A stretch of 64,000 nucleotides of DNA from Mycoplasmopsis bovis 8790 (GTDB lineage: Bacteria; Bacillota_I; Bacilli_A; Mycoplasmatales; Metamycoplasmataceae), in the NCBI RefSeq assembly GCF_005061465.1, contig NZ_LAUS01000004.1, positions 62,001-126,000 on the forward strand, given 5' to 3'. The number at the start of each line of letters is the position of its first letter. The stretch's first letter is position 1. This document shows, in pieces, positions 42,429-53,767 of the stretch. The position numbers were made by a program, and so were the translations under genes. The notes beneath the pieces were generated by a model, which saw nothing but the letters and a program-made list of their open reading frames with translations, was not told the origin of the DNA and made no database searches.

Positions 42429-43320
42429 ATAATTTTTCTAACACTCATGCAATAATTCGTTTTATTCTGGATGATGTATACCTTTTAGATGTACACTTTT
42501 CTATAAACAAATCATATGAAGGTTCATTAATTCATTTTACTATTAGATTTTCTAAACCTTCTGAAACAACTGGAATATTTTTAATTTTATCTTTGTTTTT
42601 AATTACTTTCTTTTGAAACATGGAATAAAGATCAGCTGTGTGTTTAGGTATTTTCTTAAATATCATTGGAGAATAATATGAAATATCTTGATTAGCATAA
42701 ATCATTTTTCTTAATAATGATGCCGAAGCATATATATCATTAGTTTCATCAGAGTGATAATGAATGTTTCTTTCAATTGCATAAGGAGCAATTGGTAAAT
42801 CATTGTTTACAATGATTTTTATATATTCAAAAGCCAAAATATCATTCGGCATAGTGAAATTATGTCCAAATAGTGAACTTATAGCCATTGCAGACGCTTT
42901 AGGGAAGCTAATTTTTTCGCTTTTTTGATATTTTTTAACTAATTCAAAAAACTCTTTTTCTTTCTCTTTGATTCCTTTTGCAATTGTAATCATCAAGTCA
43001 ACATTATTTGTTTCTGAACCAAAAACAAGTTTATCTATTTTGCCTTTTTTATAGAGCTTCATGATGGCATTGTGTGCAAAAATGTGTGCGGCTTGTGCAG
43101 TTTCTTCAAAACTAAGTTTTAGCACTCTATCAACACCATATTTTTTAGCTATTTTAGCTCGTTTTGAAAAAGAAGCAACAGCTAACTCACCCCTTTGCGT
43201 ATATTTATCGCTCATCACAACAATAATATCTTCATTTGGAAAATTATTTTTTATTCAATTAATTTGCCTAATATGTCCATTGTGAAAAGGGTTATACTCA
43301 ACAACAATACCAACTGACAT
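42427..43320 (-). CDS. tmcAL: tRNA(Met) cytidine acetate ligase
   Basis: TmcAL (YlbM) acetylates the wobble C34 of elongator tRNA-Met with acetate and ATP. The start MSVGIVVEYNPFHNGHIRQI is the nucleotidyltransferase-type HxGH motif of the family. VVMSDKYTQRGELAVASFSK, FGSETNNVDL and the C-terminal KRYTSSRIKRIIAW, which binds tRNA, also match. At 297 aa it is about 100 residues shorter than the Bacillus enzyme. AAAGGAAA precedes the ATG. It lies 29 bases after the OppA-like gene and may be read with it. Confidence 0.9.
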
Positions 43321-43349
43321 TTTTCCTTTCTGCCTATAAAACAGCAATT

Positions 43350-45572
43350 TTAGTTAAAAACAGTAATATCCTGATAGTATGTAAAACCTGAATCATTTAG
43401 TGGTTTTGTATAAAAGTATTGCACTATTATTTTTTCATAGTCATTAATGAATAAATAATTTGTTTCATTTTGTCTTATTAATAACAAATCATCAATTGAT
43501 CTAAGCAAAGAAAATTGCTCAGTTTTGTTAAATTTTGAATTTATTGTTTCAATGAATTTGGATTTAAAATCCTTTAAATTCAAAGAATATGTCTTTAAAA
43601 TTGAACTTAAATTATTAGCATATTTATTCATTAATACATCAGAACTCCAGTTTTTATTTATTAGTTGATTAATAACATTATCAATTTTCATAATATCTTC
43701 ATAATAATGTGGTTTTGAACTTTTATTTTCATAATAGTGCTTTAAAACAGCAATATTGGTCAAAATAGATGAATTGTCTAAATTCATTAAGGCAACTAAA
43801 TTTTCAGCAAAGGTGTTATTTACTAATTCATACGTGTTGTAAGAGTATATATAATTTTTTGAATTCTTATCAACATATTTATAAGCAGGTTTTAATCTGT
43901 TGTCTAGTTTATTTATAAATACCACTAGCTTTTTGTAGTAATTATCAATTCTCAAAGCTTTTGGACTGAAAACTGGAATTGTCCACTTAATTTCCTGGCC
44001 AGATAAATCCTTATTTTCAGAAAAGAATTTATCTAGTAAGTTTTTCATTATTTTCTTAAACATTTGTCAATTGCAGGTTTCTAATTGTTTATTTATATCT
44101 AAAATCTTGTCTTTTTGATATGAATCGCTTTTTAAATCAGTTTTGTTATTTAAAAAGTCGCTTAATTCAATAACGCTTGTATTAAATTTGTCATCATCAT
44201 AATAGCTAAATCTTATTCTATTGATGTCATTAATTAGTGTGAAAAGATTATCTTCATCATTATGATTTGTATCAAAATAAAGTGACTGAGACATAAAAGA
44301 GTTTCAATATGTATTATTACCAAGCACTTTTGTTGCTATATATTGGTTTAATAAATTATTTATAATGTTAAAAAATGTTAATGTTCTAGGAGAATAGAAG
44401 TTAATAAAGCTTTTACTGTTTAAGTCTTTTTTATAGACATTGAAGACTAATTTGGAAAATGCATCATTTGCTTCTAAATCCTGATTTATGTTTTGGTTAT
44501 AAAAGTACTTATTTACATTAGAGTTGCTCTTGTTTGAAAAAGCAAATGACAATCCGTATATTTTAGGATTGTTTTCAATATCTTCTTTTTGAGTATCATT
44601 GAATAAATTGTAACTAGCTTCAGAAATTAAATTTTGTCTATAAGCATTGTATGATTGAAGCCTGTATGTAGGTTCATCAATAGGCACAGGATTAAATTTT
44701 AGTATTATTTTTTTAAGCGTTCTATCATCATTAGCAAATGATTTACTTGCATAAAAATTATTTTTTAAATATACTGCTTTATCAATTCCATAAGTATTAA
44801 GCACATATGGACTAGCGAATAAAGCATCAGATTCATTAGCTTCTTGTGAGTATAACGGGCTAAATAGCATATTATTTGTTAGTACCTTTGTTACAAACAG
44901 GTCTAATTTGCTTTTATCAGTTTTACTGTTAATAAATGTAAGTGGACTATCTTTATCTATTTTTGCAATGTCATAATTGTCTGCAATATATTTTAAGTCA
45001 GCAAAATTATTTTTGTAATTATATGAGTTTCAAAAATGACTTTTTTTTACTAAAGAGCCTGTTTTATTGCCATTTTTGTCAACAAAATAAATATTATCTT
45101 TAAGTGTAAAATCAACTTTTTTAGCATTCTTTAGATGCTCGATGAATAAAGGATTGTTAATATTGCCTGCTTCATTTGAAATTATCCTGACAATTCCTTT
45201 ATCGCTAAGTTTTGAATAAGGAGAAATAGAATCTTTAGTATATTCAACAACTTTTCCATTTAAAAGTGTTATTGTAATTTTCTTTGCTAATTCGAAGTGT
45301 AAATATTTATTAGTCACACTGAAAAACTTTTTATTAATGTTGTCAAATTTTGCTTTCCCTGATGTTTTTCATCTAATTAATGGTGCACTAAGCAATGAAT
45401 CGTGATCTGTTTCAATAAACTTATTTCTATTAGTTATACTGCTATCGATATAACTTGGATTATTAAATGATTTAATATATTCAAATCTGCTTCTATCGTT
45501 TCTAATATTACAGCTAATAGCCAAGGCAGGAAGTGTGCAAACAGGCAAAAGTGATATTATCATTCTTCTCAT
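43350..45572 (-). CDS. oppA: OppA-like peptide-binding lipoprotein
   Basis: A 740-aa lipoprotein; lipobox ALAISC with Cys21. Assignment rests on the two oppB/oppC-type permease genes immediately upstream and on its size, since the sequence itself is divergent (ISPYSKLSDKGIVRIISNEA and VKKSHFWNSYNYKNN resemble substrate-binding domain segments only loosely). AAGGGAG is the ribosome site. The ATG overlaps the region of the oppC stop by three bases of spacing only. The stop is followed by a copy of the TGTTTTATAG decamer on the minus strand, then by tmcAL. Confidence 0.65.
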
Positions 45573-45575
45573 ATA

Positions 45576-46694
45576 CTACTCCCTTACTCTTGATGTTCTA
45601 TACATTACGATGCTAAAAATCTTATTGACTATTATAAAAAGACTTGTAATTAAAACTACAAATATTGTGTAGCTAATATTTGTTAAATCAGCCACTAAAT
45701 CTTTAAAAACATTACCAATGTTCAGTGATTCTTCGACATTTTTTATATTAAAAAATGACAGCGCTGCTAAAACCAGCATATTTAGTGATAGATTATCTGA
45801 AAGTAGTGTTATATTTAGTCACAAGTTTTCAACAAATACTATATGGATAAGTATTCATGATGATGATGCACCAAATGAGCGATATGCAAAAATAAATTCC
45901 TTATTTTTAAGATCTAATGTATTGGCATATGCAATGTAGAAAAAGCTTATAGAACCAAAAATGCTTAAAATAATCACAGCGTTAACAAAGCTATACCCAA
46001 GAATTTTGAAAAATATTATATTTATTATTAAAAATGGAAAAATGTTAATTGAACTAAAAATATAATAACTAATCTTGCTAGATGTTTTATTTGAATAAAA
46101 TCCAATAATAGAGCCTAAAAATGTCCCTAATATATATTGAAAAACTATTGCAGTTAATGAAAGCGCTATTGTTACTAAAAATGAGTACACAAAAAATGAA
46201 TATCTGTCAATTCTTTGTGTATTAGTACCAAATAGAAAGTAATAGTTTTTACCAGATAGCGACTTTATCAAAGCATATGGATCATAGTCCAAAATTACAT
46301 AGTCATTAACATTTAATGATGACTTAATGATTTCATTGTGCAGTTCGTTATTTTCTCTTATTAGCTGTAAAATAGGGCTGTCGGTAAAAAACTTTCTACT
46401 AATAACAGGGCTAAAATAATTAGGAAGATTTGCTGATAACTCGCTGTCTAAAGCTGGTTCATACGGTGAATAATTAAGTAAAAATGCTATAGATGAAATA
46501 CAAATTATCGTCAAGATAAAGGATATAAAGATCGCTAGTCAAAAGTAATTAATTTTTTTAGAAAAGAACCTACTTCAAAAAAGTTGAAAGCCACTTTTAT
46601 AGTTTATTATTTTAGCAACTTCTTTTTTATGCTTTGATAGTACAAAGGAGTTTTTAGATTCTTTATTTAAAAGCAAGGCATCCATATTATCCAT
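45576..46694 (-). CDS. oppC: Oligopeptide ABC permease, OppC type
   Basis: A 372-aa membrane protein with a cytoplasmic N-terminus, one helix (FWLAIFISFILTIICISSIAF), a large extracellular loop of about 100 residues and five more helices. The DppC/OppC pattern is seen in FFLFGTNTQRIDRYSFFVYS (usual HPLGTDxxGRDxLSR), LGTFLGSIIGFYSNK and the EAA loop IFAYRSFGASSSWILIHIVF. Its ATG directly follows the oppB stop. Typical OppC is near 300 aa; the excess is in the first loop. Confidence 0.82.
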
Positions 46695-47630
46695 CTAAAT
46701 TTCTCCCTTTACTACTTTTGCTGTTCTTCTGAATTTTATACGATAGTTAAAATTGTTTTCGACACTTAATACGTCATAAATAATCTCAGTAATAGCCGAA
46801 AATAAAAATATTACAAAAGCTTTATAAAACACTAAACACATCAAAACATTTATTTCACCATTTGTAAAAGCTGAAGTTAGTATTAGGCTTTGTCCAGGGA
46901 TCTGAAATATTCTTTCCATAACAATGCCTAGACTGATAATAAATACTAAAACTGTAAGCATTCTGTTTATTGTTTCAATAATTAAATTTTTAAAAACACC
47001 TATAAGAAAGACTTTTTTGTTACTTAGTCCCAGGGTTTTTAACACCTTTATATAATCTTTGCTTAGTATATTAAGCATTGCGTTTTTGACTACAATAGCA
47101 AAAAATGAAACAGTAACTATTAAAATAATTGAAATCGGAAGAACTAATGATAATAGCATGTAGCCTGCATTTAGAGAATCAACAGGAATAAAATTAACTG
47201 GCAAGTCCGTGTATTCAGCTAAAATAATCATAAGCGGAGCTAAAACAAAAACTGGAATTGAAGCAAAGACAAAAATAAGCAAACTTATTATGGCATCACT
47301 TGTTTTTCCATTTTTATAAGCTAGCAATATGCCTAATAAATATCCAAAAATAATACTTAAAATGAATGTAATAGATTCAAAAAGTAGACTATATTTAAAA
47401 TAATATCCAAAGTACTCCAATGCACTGTCAAAGCTACTAGAGTTATAAACTTGCCCAAAATTAGAAAAAATAGAACCTAAGAAGGCAAAAAAATGCTTAC
47501 TTAAAGGTTCGCTGTTAAATTTATCATTAATTATGAATTGTGATAAAAGTACATAAAAAAATAGCGTTATAAGAAAAATGCCTAATAAGGCAAAAAGTAT
47601 TTTTTTAAATGCGTATTTATAAAAATTCAT
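46695..47630 (-). CDS. oppB: Oligopeptide ABC permease, OppB type
   Basis: A 311-aa permease with six helices, starting MNFYKYAFKKILFALLGIFL. The OppB landmarks are FGYLLGILLAYKNGKTSDAI, the EAA loop DYIKVLKTLGLSNKKVFLIG with RTARAKGL-like spacing, and VMERIFQIPGQSLILTSAFT, which is the usual E-x-x-F-x-x-P-G-x-G region. No ATPase gene (oppD, oppF) accompanies it. It starts 26 bases after ptsH. Confidence 0.88.
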   Translation of the reverse strand: MNFYKYAFKKILFALLGIFLITLFFYVLLSQFIINDKFNSEPLSKHFFAFLGSIFSNFGQVYNSSSFDSALEYFGYYFKYSLLFESITFILSIIFGYLLGILLAYKNGKTSDAIISLLIFVFASIPVFVLAPLMIILAEYTDLPVNFIPVDSLNAGYMLLSLVLPISIILIVTVSFFAIVVKNAMLNILSKDYIKVLKTLGLSNKKVFLIGVFKNLIIETINRMLTVLVFIISLGIVMERIFQIPGQSLILTSAFTNGEINVLMCLVFYKAFVIFLFSAITEIIYDVLSVENNFNYRIKFRRTAKVVKGEI

Positions 47631-47656
47631 TGCAATCTTTCTACAATGAAGATTAA

Positions 47657-47929
47657 CTATTTAATAATTTTGTTATCTTTTAGAACTTCTAAAATTCCTA
47701 CAGATGCAACTTCTTCGTCATCTCCATTAAATTTGATTGTAATTGAGTCATTTTGCTTAACACCTAGTGTTAATACGTTCATTAATGACTTTAAATTGGC
47801 TGTTCTATTGCTTTTATTATTTGTAATAAGAATATCACATTTATATTTTGAAGCTTCTGCAGTTATATAACTAGCTGGTCTAGCGTGTAAGCCAATAGGG
47901 TCGATCACTGTAGCTGTTAGTTCCTTCAT
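47657..47929 (-). CDS. ptsH: Phosphocarrier protein HPr
   Basis: HPr relays phosphate from enzyme I to sugar-specific PTS enzymes. The 90-aa sequence has the active His15 in GLHARPASYIT and the regulatory Ser48 in NLKSLMNVLTLG, so HPr kinase control is possible. AGGAGC precedes the ATG. It is the first gene before oppB. Confidence 0.96.
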   Translation of the reverse strand: MKELTATVIDPIGLHARPASYITAEASKYKCDILITNNKSNRTANLKSLMNVLTLGVKQNDSITIKFNGDDEEVASVGILEVLKDNKIIK

Positions 47930-48242
47930 AATAATGCTCCTGCTATTTGTTTTTTTTAAAAATTAATATTTTAAATTATACACAAAATTAAGCACTGTGT
48001 CTTTTATATAAGTTAATAGGCTCAAATAATTTAGTGTAAATATTTACACACACATTTTTGTGTTTATGCCTATAAAACAATTTAATTTGTAAAAATTTAC
48101 TTATGTATTTTTATAGAGCTTTGCTAATTAAAATAAATATTATGAAAATATATTGAAACATAAATTAAATATATGACGAATGTTATTTTGACAGATAAAA
48201 CCTTATATAATTGATATATAAATTAAACTCGGAGGTTTACAA
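47930..48242. promoter_or_regulatory. Divergent region with 16-bp palindrome and azoR promoter
   Basis: A perfect palindrome GTGTAAATATTTACAC lies at 48034-48049, followed by a small ACACA/TGTGT hairpin (48048-48063). TATAAT at 48206-48211, preceded by TTGACA too close (12 bases) and by TTATTT at a better distance, should drive the azoreductase gene. A copy of the TGTTTTATAG decamer lies at 48070-48079 (minus). No coding sequence is seen. Confidence 0.55.
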
Positions 48243-48845
48243 ATGGCAAAACCAAAAAAAATTCTTTCTATTATAGCTTCACCAAACAACCCATCATTGT
48301 CTTCAGCAGCAAATATTAAGGTTGCTGAATTATTAAGAAAAAAATATCCAAACAGTGAATTTACTCTAGTTGACTTGAATAACACTCCTTTTGCAAACAA
48401 TTCACTTACTGTGCAATCTAAACCAACATTTTGAACAGAAACTGAATCTGATTATTGAATTGATAAGCTTAAAGAAACAGATATTTTAATTATTTCAACA
48501 CCAATGATTAATTTCAACTACTCAGGCGCTCTTAAAAACTTTATTGATTCAATTTGTGTTGCTGATAAATCGTTTACATATAAATATGTAACAAAAGGCG
48601 CATCAAGAGGGTTAATTGACAAACTTAGAGTTATAATTGTGGCAACTCAAGGAGCACCAAAAGGATGATATTTATTTGGGGATCACGTTAGAAACTTAAA
48701 GGGCACATTTAGATTTCTAGGCGCTAAAAAAGTTAATTCATTGTTAATTGATGGTACAAAAGTTGCTCCTAAAAATAAAATGAGCTTCAATGATATTTTA
48801 GCTGAATTAGAAAGCGAAATGGAAGAATTAGTTGAAAAATACTAG
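48243..48845 (+). CDS. azoR: FMN-dependent NADH-azoreductase
   Basis: A 200-aa flavodoxin-fold enzyme (AcpD/AzoR family) that reduces quinones and azo compounds with NADH. The FMN-phosphate motif is SIIASPNNPSLSSAA, DILIISTPMINFNYSGALKNFID is the second flavin loop, and TQGAPKGWYLFGDHV the third. GGAGG is the ribosome site. A role in thiol-independent quinone and aldehyde stress protection is plausible. Confidence 0.92.
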
Positions 48846-48912
48846 TGTTGTATAGCAAAGAGTTTATGGCTATTTAAGCCTGTTTTATAGTAGATTTCGA
48901 AAGAAAATTTAA

Positions 48913-48950
48913 AATTAAAAATGCTAATTTTTAAGTTAGCATTTTTAATT
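48913..48950. terminator. Bidirectional terminator between azoR and nusB
   Basis: A perfect 15-bp stem (48913-48927 with 48936-48950, 8-base loop) is among the strongest hairpins in the window. It ends 2 bases from the nusB stop. Confidence 0.88.
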
Positions 48951-48951
48951 G

Positions 48952-49371
48952 TTACTTCTCATCTTGTTTAATTGCTTCATTAATAACAAAGTACTTATAT
49001 ATGTTTTGAATAATAGCATTAACTAATTTATAAAAGTTTGATTCCGTTTCATAAAAATATTTTGTTATTTCAACAGCTTCATTTATAACGACCCTAGGGC
49101 TAATTGAGAATAGCTCATGTGTTGCATTGATTAAAATGGATCTAACTAAAGCGGGAAGCTTAGTCCATATAGTATTTTGATTCAAAAACTTTAAAATAGT
49201 TTTTTGATAGTAATCATAATTTAAACTTATAAGCTCTAATTGTTTAAATTGTTCATTGTCAATATCACTTTCTTCAGAAAAAATTTGACCTGATGAAAGT
49301 TTTTCGCCCAAAAGCTCATATTTATAGATAACATTGATTATTCCTAGGCGATAATTTCTTCTTGACTTCAT
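48952..49371 (-). CDS. nusB: Transcription antitermination factor NusB
   Basis: NusB with S10 (NusE) binds boxA in rRNA leaders. The all-helical 139-aa protein has MKSRRNYRLGIINVIYKYEL at the start and the conserved PRVVINEAVEITKYFYETES and FYKLVNAIIQNIYKYF in the second half. Length is typical. The Shine-Dalgarno is weak. It follows the ECF S-component gene by 21 bases. Confidence 0.9.
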   Translation of the reverse strand: MKSRRNYRLGIINVIYKYELLGEKLSSGQIFSEESDIDNEQFKQLELISLNYDYYQKTILKFLNQNTIWTKLPALVRSILINATHELFSISPRVVINEAVEITKYFYETESNFYKLVNAIIQNIYKYFVINEAIKQDEK

Positions 49372-49392
49372 GTTTTAACTTCTTTCAAAAAA

Positions 49393-50358
49393 CTAATATG
49401 AAACTTTGTTTCTTTCACCAATATATTTGTCACAAAGTAAGTTTATTACTGGGTAAATTGCACTTAAAACCATTGTGTATATTGGAATATTTATCATTGA
49501 TTTTACAACAATTGGAATGGCAAATGTTAGATACTTGTCGGCATATGATCAATTTTTATTATCTATGTAATTACGATATTGAATATAAAGAATTGGTCCA
49601 AAAATTCAACGATAGACAACTTGAATGAATGTAACAATGCTAAAAATTAACAAGTAATCTAAAAACTTTGGATTTTTGCTCTTAACGTAGAATGAAATAA
49701 GAGCAACTACTGTAATTAGTGAGAAAAACAGATAAATGATCATACCAATCAGCGGTATCAGATAAGGATACTTAGTTTCCCTATCCAATGGTCTTGGTTT
49801 TACGCTATTGCTAAAGCTAATCCCTGTATCACCATTAGGAAGCTTAACAACTCTTTGAGTGTAAATGTAAATCATTATAGCCATAGCAGAAAAAATAACT
49901 ACAAATGGAATTACAATACGGGCTATAACCGATGATTTAAATAAAGCAAAATAAATTGCACTAAGAAATGCTATGATACCAGGCACTAGTTGATATGTCC
50001 AATATCATAAGCCAATTCTCCCTGTCAATAGCAATGAAAGAACATCAGCTATTATTCCTAGAAAAGCCCCTTTAATTGGTCCGAGAACTATTCCATACAG
50101 AATGCAAAATAGAATTTCAGCTCTAAAAATTTTACTTAAACCCATAAAGTGCAAAATTGTTGATGTCACTAAAAACAAACTAATGCACAATCCTGATATA
50201 GCAAGCTCCATAACTGTGAAGCGAAAAGGCTTTTCAAAAAGAGCCTTAATGTTTGTTAAAAAATTATTACTTTCTTTCTTATTTTCGGTGTTATCAATAA
50301 GTAAACCAGTTGTGCTTGTAACTGGTTTTAATTCTTTGCTACTATATATACCCTCCAT
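49393..50358 (-). CDS. ECF transporter S component, folate-type
   Basis: A membrane substrate-capture subunit for an energy-coupling-factor vitamin importer, which shares EcfA1A2T with other S proteins. The segment ILFCILYGIVLGPIKGAFLG, then ADVLSLLLTGRIG, is the typical S-component GP-x-x-G and Asp-containing pattern seen in FolT-like proteins. About six helices are present, with a 45-residue N-terminal extension and a long loop after helix 4. At 321 aa it exceeds the usual 180. ATG at 50358 was chosen because TATAAA ends 6 bases upstream (leaderless); an in-frame ATG lies at 50379. Confidence 0.82.
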
Positions 50359-50364
50359 AATGAA

Positions 50365-50396
50365 TTTATAATACCACATTATTTAATTTGTATAAT
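50365..50396. promoter_or_regulatory. Compact divergent leaderless promoters
   Basis: TATAAA on the minus strand (50370-50365) and TATAAT on the plus strand (50391-50396) each end 6 bases before the ATG of their gene (50358 and 50403). The starts are only 44 bases apart, so the two polymerases would compete. Confidence 0.6.
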
Positions 50397-50402
50397 AATA
50401 CT

Positions 50403-51974
50403 ATGAATAAATTAGAATTCGGAACAGCAGGAATCCGTGGAAAAATTGGTTCAGGAATAGAGCATTTAAATATAGCTCATGTAAGAAGAATTATTCATGG
50501 ATACGCTAAGTATTTAGTTAACAAATATCATAATCAAGAAATCAGAATTGTTATAGGCAGAGACAACAGGCGCAAGTCATATAGCTTTGCACTTTGCAGT
50601 GCACAAATTTTAGACTCTTATGGAATTAAAGTCTACTTTTCAAAAGAGATATGTCCAACTCCTTTTGTGAGTTTTTCGATTATGCATTTTAAAGCTCATG
50701 GAGGAATAAATATAACTGCTAGCCATAATCCTAAAGAATATAATGGCATTAAGCTTTACAATGAATTTGGCTTTCAAATGCTCCCTGAAGAAATCGATGA
50801 AATTACTAGTTATTTTGAAGAATATGAAAAGTATGATGAGGCCTATAAAACAGCCAAAAATGTTAAAAAATATGATTTCAATAATCTAGAATTTATATCA
50901 AATAAAGTTAAAAACGAATATCTTAGCTCTGTTGCACAAATAGCAGATAATTTAAATGATTCAATTGATTTAGTTCCTAAAAATATTAAAATAGTTTACT
51001 CTCCATTACACGGAACTGGAGCAAAGTTTGTTCCTAAATTGTTTAACAAATTATTTGCAAAATCTAACGAAAATATAAGCAGCAGCATTTTCTATGTTAA
51101 AGAACATATGAAAATCGATGCTAATTTTAAATATGTTCAATATCCTAATCCTGAAAAACATTCAGCTTATGAACTATTAATTAAATTAGGGAAGGTAAAA
51201 AAGGCAGACATTCTATTAATGAGCGACCCTGATAGTGATAGGGTTGGGCTTGCAGTATGGCACAACAATGATTATAAAATTTTAAACGGCAATGAGACAG
51301 CTATTATCATTTATAAATTTTTGTTGGATTTAGCTAAAAACTCTATAAAACAGCCTAATGAGCACTACATTGTTTATTCTTTTGTTTCATCAAATATTCC
51401 TGAAATACTTGCTTTAAGGGAAGGAATTAATTCAGTAATAGTTCCAACAGGCTTTAAATGAATTGGCAAAATAATTAATACAATGTCAAAAGAAAATAAA
51501 AAATTTATGTTTGCTTTTGAAGAAAGCTATGGTTCACTAATTAATGAAAATCTTTCAAAAGACAAAGATGCGTTACAATCAATTGCAATTCTCACAAAGA
51601 TGGCTTCATATTACAAAAAACAGAACAAAACATTAATAGACTTATTAAATGAAGTGTATGAATCTGTTGGATATGTGGCAAGTGAAAATGTAGAAATTGA
51701 AGTAGATGAAAGTGTTGATTTACATTCATTACAAAAAAGATTTAAAGAACTAAATTTCGAAGGCAAAATAGTTGAAGACTTTAATTTAAAAACTGATTTT
51801 ATGAAGTCCAACATGATTCAAATGAAGTTCAAGAATGATAATTCCTGATTAGCACTAAGACCATCGGGAACTGAACCTAAAATAAAGTTTTACATCTTTG
51901 CTTTTGATAAAACAATTGAATTAGCAACAGAAAAATTAAATAGATTTAAAGTGACAATAAAGTCTATTTTATAG
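50403..51974 (+). CDS. Phosphomannomutase/phosphoglucomutase
   Basis: A 523-aa alpha-D-phosphohexomutase that interconverts hexose 6- and 1-phosphates. The start KLEFGTAGIRGKIG, the active-serine loop GINITASHNPKEYNGIKLYN, the metal loop MSDPDSDRVGLAV, the sugar-binding FAFEESYG and the phosphate-binding ALRPSGTEPKIKFY are all intact. Glucose 1-phosphate from it would feed GalU at 61 kb. No Shine-Dalgarno; the transcript is probably leaderless. The last codons carry a near-copy of the dispersed decamer, and two exact copies lie inside the gene. Confidence 0.95.
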
Positions 51975-51982
51975 GCATATAA

Positions 51983-52008
51983 AAAAATTAAGGGGTTCCT
52001 TAATTTTT
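51983..52008. terminator. Bidirectional terminator overlapping the lipoprotein stop
   Basis: AAAAATTAAGG (51983-51993) and CCTTAATTTTT (51998-52008) form a perfect 11-bp stem with a 4-base loop. The stop codon of the minus-strand lipoprotein (52000-52002) lies in the right arm. Confidence 0.88.
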
Positions 52009-52890
52009 ATTATTGCTTAAGTCTACATCAATAAGTGTTGCTCTTAACGGGTCACCACCAAATTCTTCGTTGAATAAGGTTTTAAATGTTGAATGATTGT
52101 CATTATAATAAACTAATTCTGCTTTAGCATATTTATAAAGATCAAAATTCTTAATTTCTGTGTCATTATTTAAAACACTAGGATAAAAAAATGTATATGT
52201 AAACACTGAAACATTTGCCGGTTTTGATAGGTCTTTTTTGTCTTTTGATAAATCGACACGTAGAATGTTTCCATCTTTTAAAAGTAGATAGACATTCTCT
52301 TCATTACTTTCAGAATCTTTTTTGCCAAAAACAAATTTTGCAACATCATTTGTTTTTGGTTTATGAAAGGCACCAAGGTCAACACTGCTTTTTTGAGCAT
52401 CAATATTTGCCTTCTCGTGCACTGCCTTAAATTGGTCAGATACATCATATAAAACAAAAACAAATCTATTTAAGTTAAATAAGAATCATAATCAATTTTT
52501 CTTGTATGCTTCATCCAGCTTTAGGTCTAATTCATCAATAGGATATGGCTCACCCCTACTACCTATTGAATCATCAGATTCAAAACTACTTACAATATTG
52601 TTTTTGTATGCTAAGTAAGACTTTATGTCTTCTAAATATTTTGGCGGTATGTTTCTTTGTTCATTAATATATTTTTCTCTTAGTTCTGTATTATCTCCAT
52701 ATGCTTTGTTTAAAATACTTTGAACATAGTCATATTTCAAAAACACATCTCAACTTTTACTTTGGTTATCATTTTTAGTTAAATTAACTTTGGCATTTTC
52801 TCGCTTGTTGTTGCAAGATACAGATGATAGAGTAGCTAATGGTAAAATGGAAGGGATTATGAAAGCAAAATATTTCTTATTTTTTATCAT
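52000..52890 (-). CDS. Aromatic-motif lipoprotein, copy 3 of the exporter operon (296 aa)
   Basis: Lipobox LSSVSC with Cys26. Near residues 130-155 it has the aromatic cluster NWLWFLFNLNRFVFVLYDVS, also present in the two genes upstream. That pattern fits the mycoplasma proteins named aromatic motif membrane proteins, whose function is unknown. GGGGAG is the ribosome site. The gene overlaps the end of the preceding lipoprotein gene by 14 bases and is the last of the five-gene ABC-2 operon. Confidence 0.8.
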
Positions 52891-53767
52891 TAGTATTCTC
52901 CCCTAAAGTAAGAGTTGAAATAAATGGGTAGCTATAGTTACTTTTGACTAAATCTTCTTCAAAGCTAATAAAACCATTTGGATCTTGGTGATATGTTCCT
53001 GAATGAATAATGTCAGAGATTAATTTAATTGAGATTTTTGTATCTTTTGAATGCAAACTAAAGTGAATAAATTTATCTATTTTAAAGGGGTTTTGGTCAT
53101 CTTTTGAAATTATTGCTCTTATAATAAGCTTATCTTTTTTAATATACATTACCTTACGCCCAGGGGTATGTGTTGATTCACCACCTTGAACTAATGAATC
53201 AAGATTTTTGTTAAAAAATGAAAAGCTGTCTAATCCAGGGTTTTGGTCTTTACTTTTATTTATAAAATCATCAGTATGTTTTGCACTGCCAGATGGTTCC
53301 AATGTTCAAACTTTGAATGGCCTAATAACAAATTTATCAATATTTTTAAGCATAAATAATCAGTTCTTAGAGTAAAAATTATTTAATTCTTCATAATGCT
53401 TTGCCATTATATCAAAATGATCTTTTCCAGGCTTATCATTATTTTTCTTTTTAACAAAAAAAGGAATTCTTTTGCTTAGTTCTTTGACTTCATTAAACAA
53501 TTTTTCTTCATTTTCCTGAGACTTAATATACTCATTCTTTCTGACTATATCATCTTCAAAAGTAAGCGTTAAAAGACTTTTTATTATATTATCAGTAACT
53601 TCATCTTTTTTGCTAGTTACTTGCGGAATAATGTCAAATTGTTTTGGAATATGTAATGAAAGAGTAGAAGAAACATTTAAATCAGAAGTTTTTATGCATG
53701 AAACAGATGAAATTGCTATAGGTACAACAGAAACAGGAGCTACAAAAATTAATTTTTTAATTTTCAT
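52877..53767 (-). CDS. Aromatic-motif lipoprotein, copy 2 (296 aa)
   Basis: Lipobox ISSVSC with Cys24. The shared cluster is NWLFMLKNIDKFVIRPFKVW, at about residues 136-155. The rest is polar and beta-rich towards the C-terminus (IKKDKLIIRAIISKDDQNPF). It has the same length as copy 3 but clearly different sequence, so the duplication is old. Its start overlaps the end of copy 1 by 11 bases. Confidence 0.8.

Noticed and set aside
48188-48211. TTGACA plus TATAAT as a classical promoter for azoR.
   Set aside because: The spacer is only 12 bases. The TATAAT is likely real but the TTGACA is not a usable -35 at that distance.
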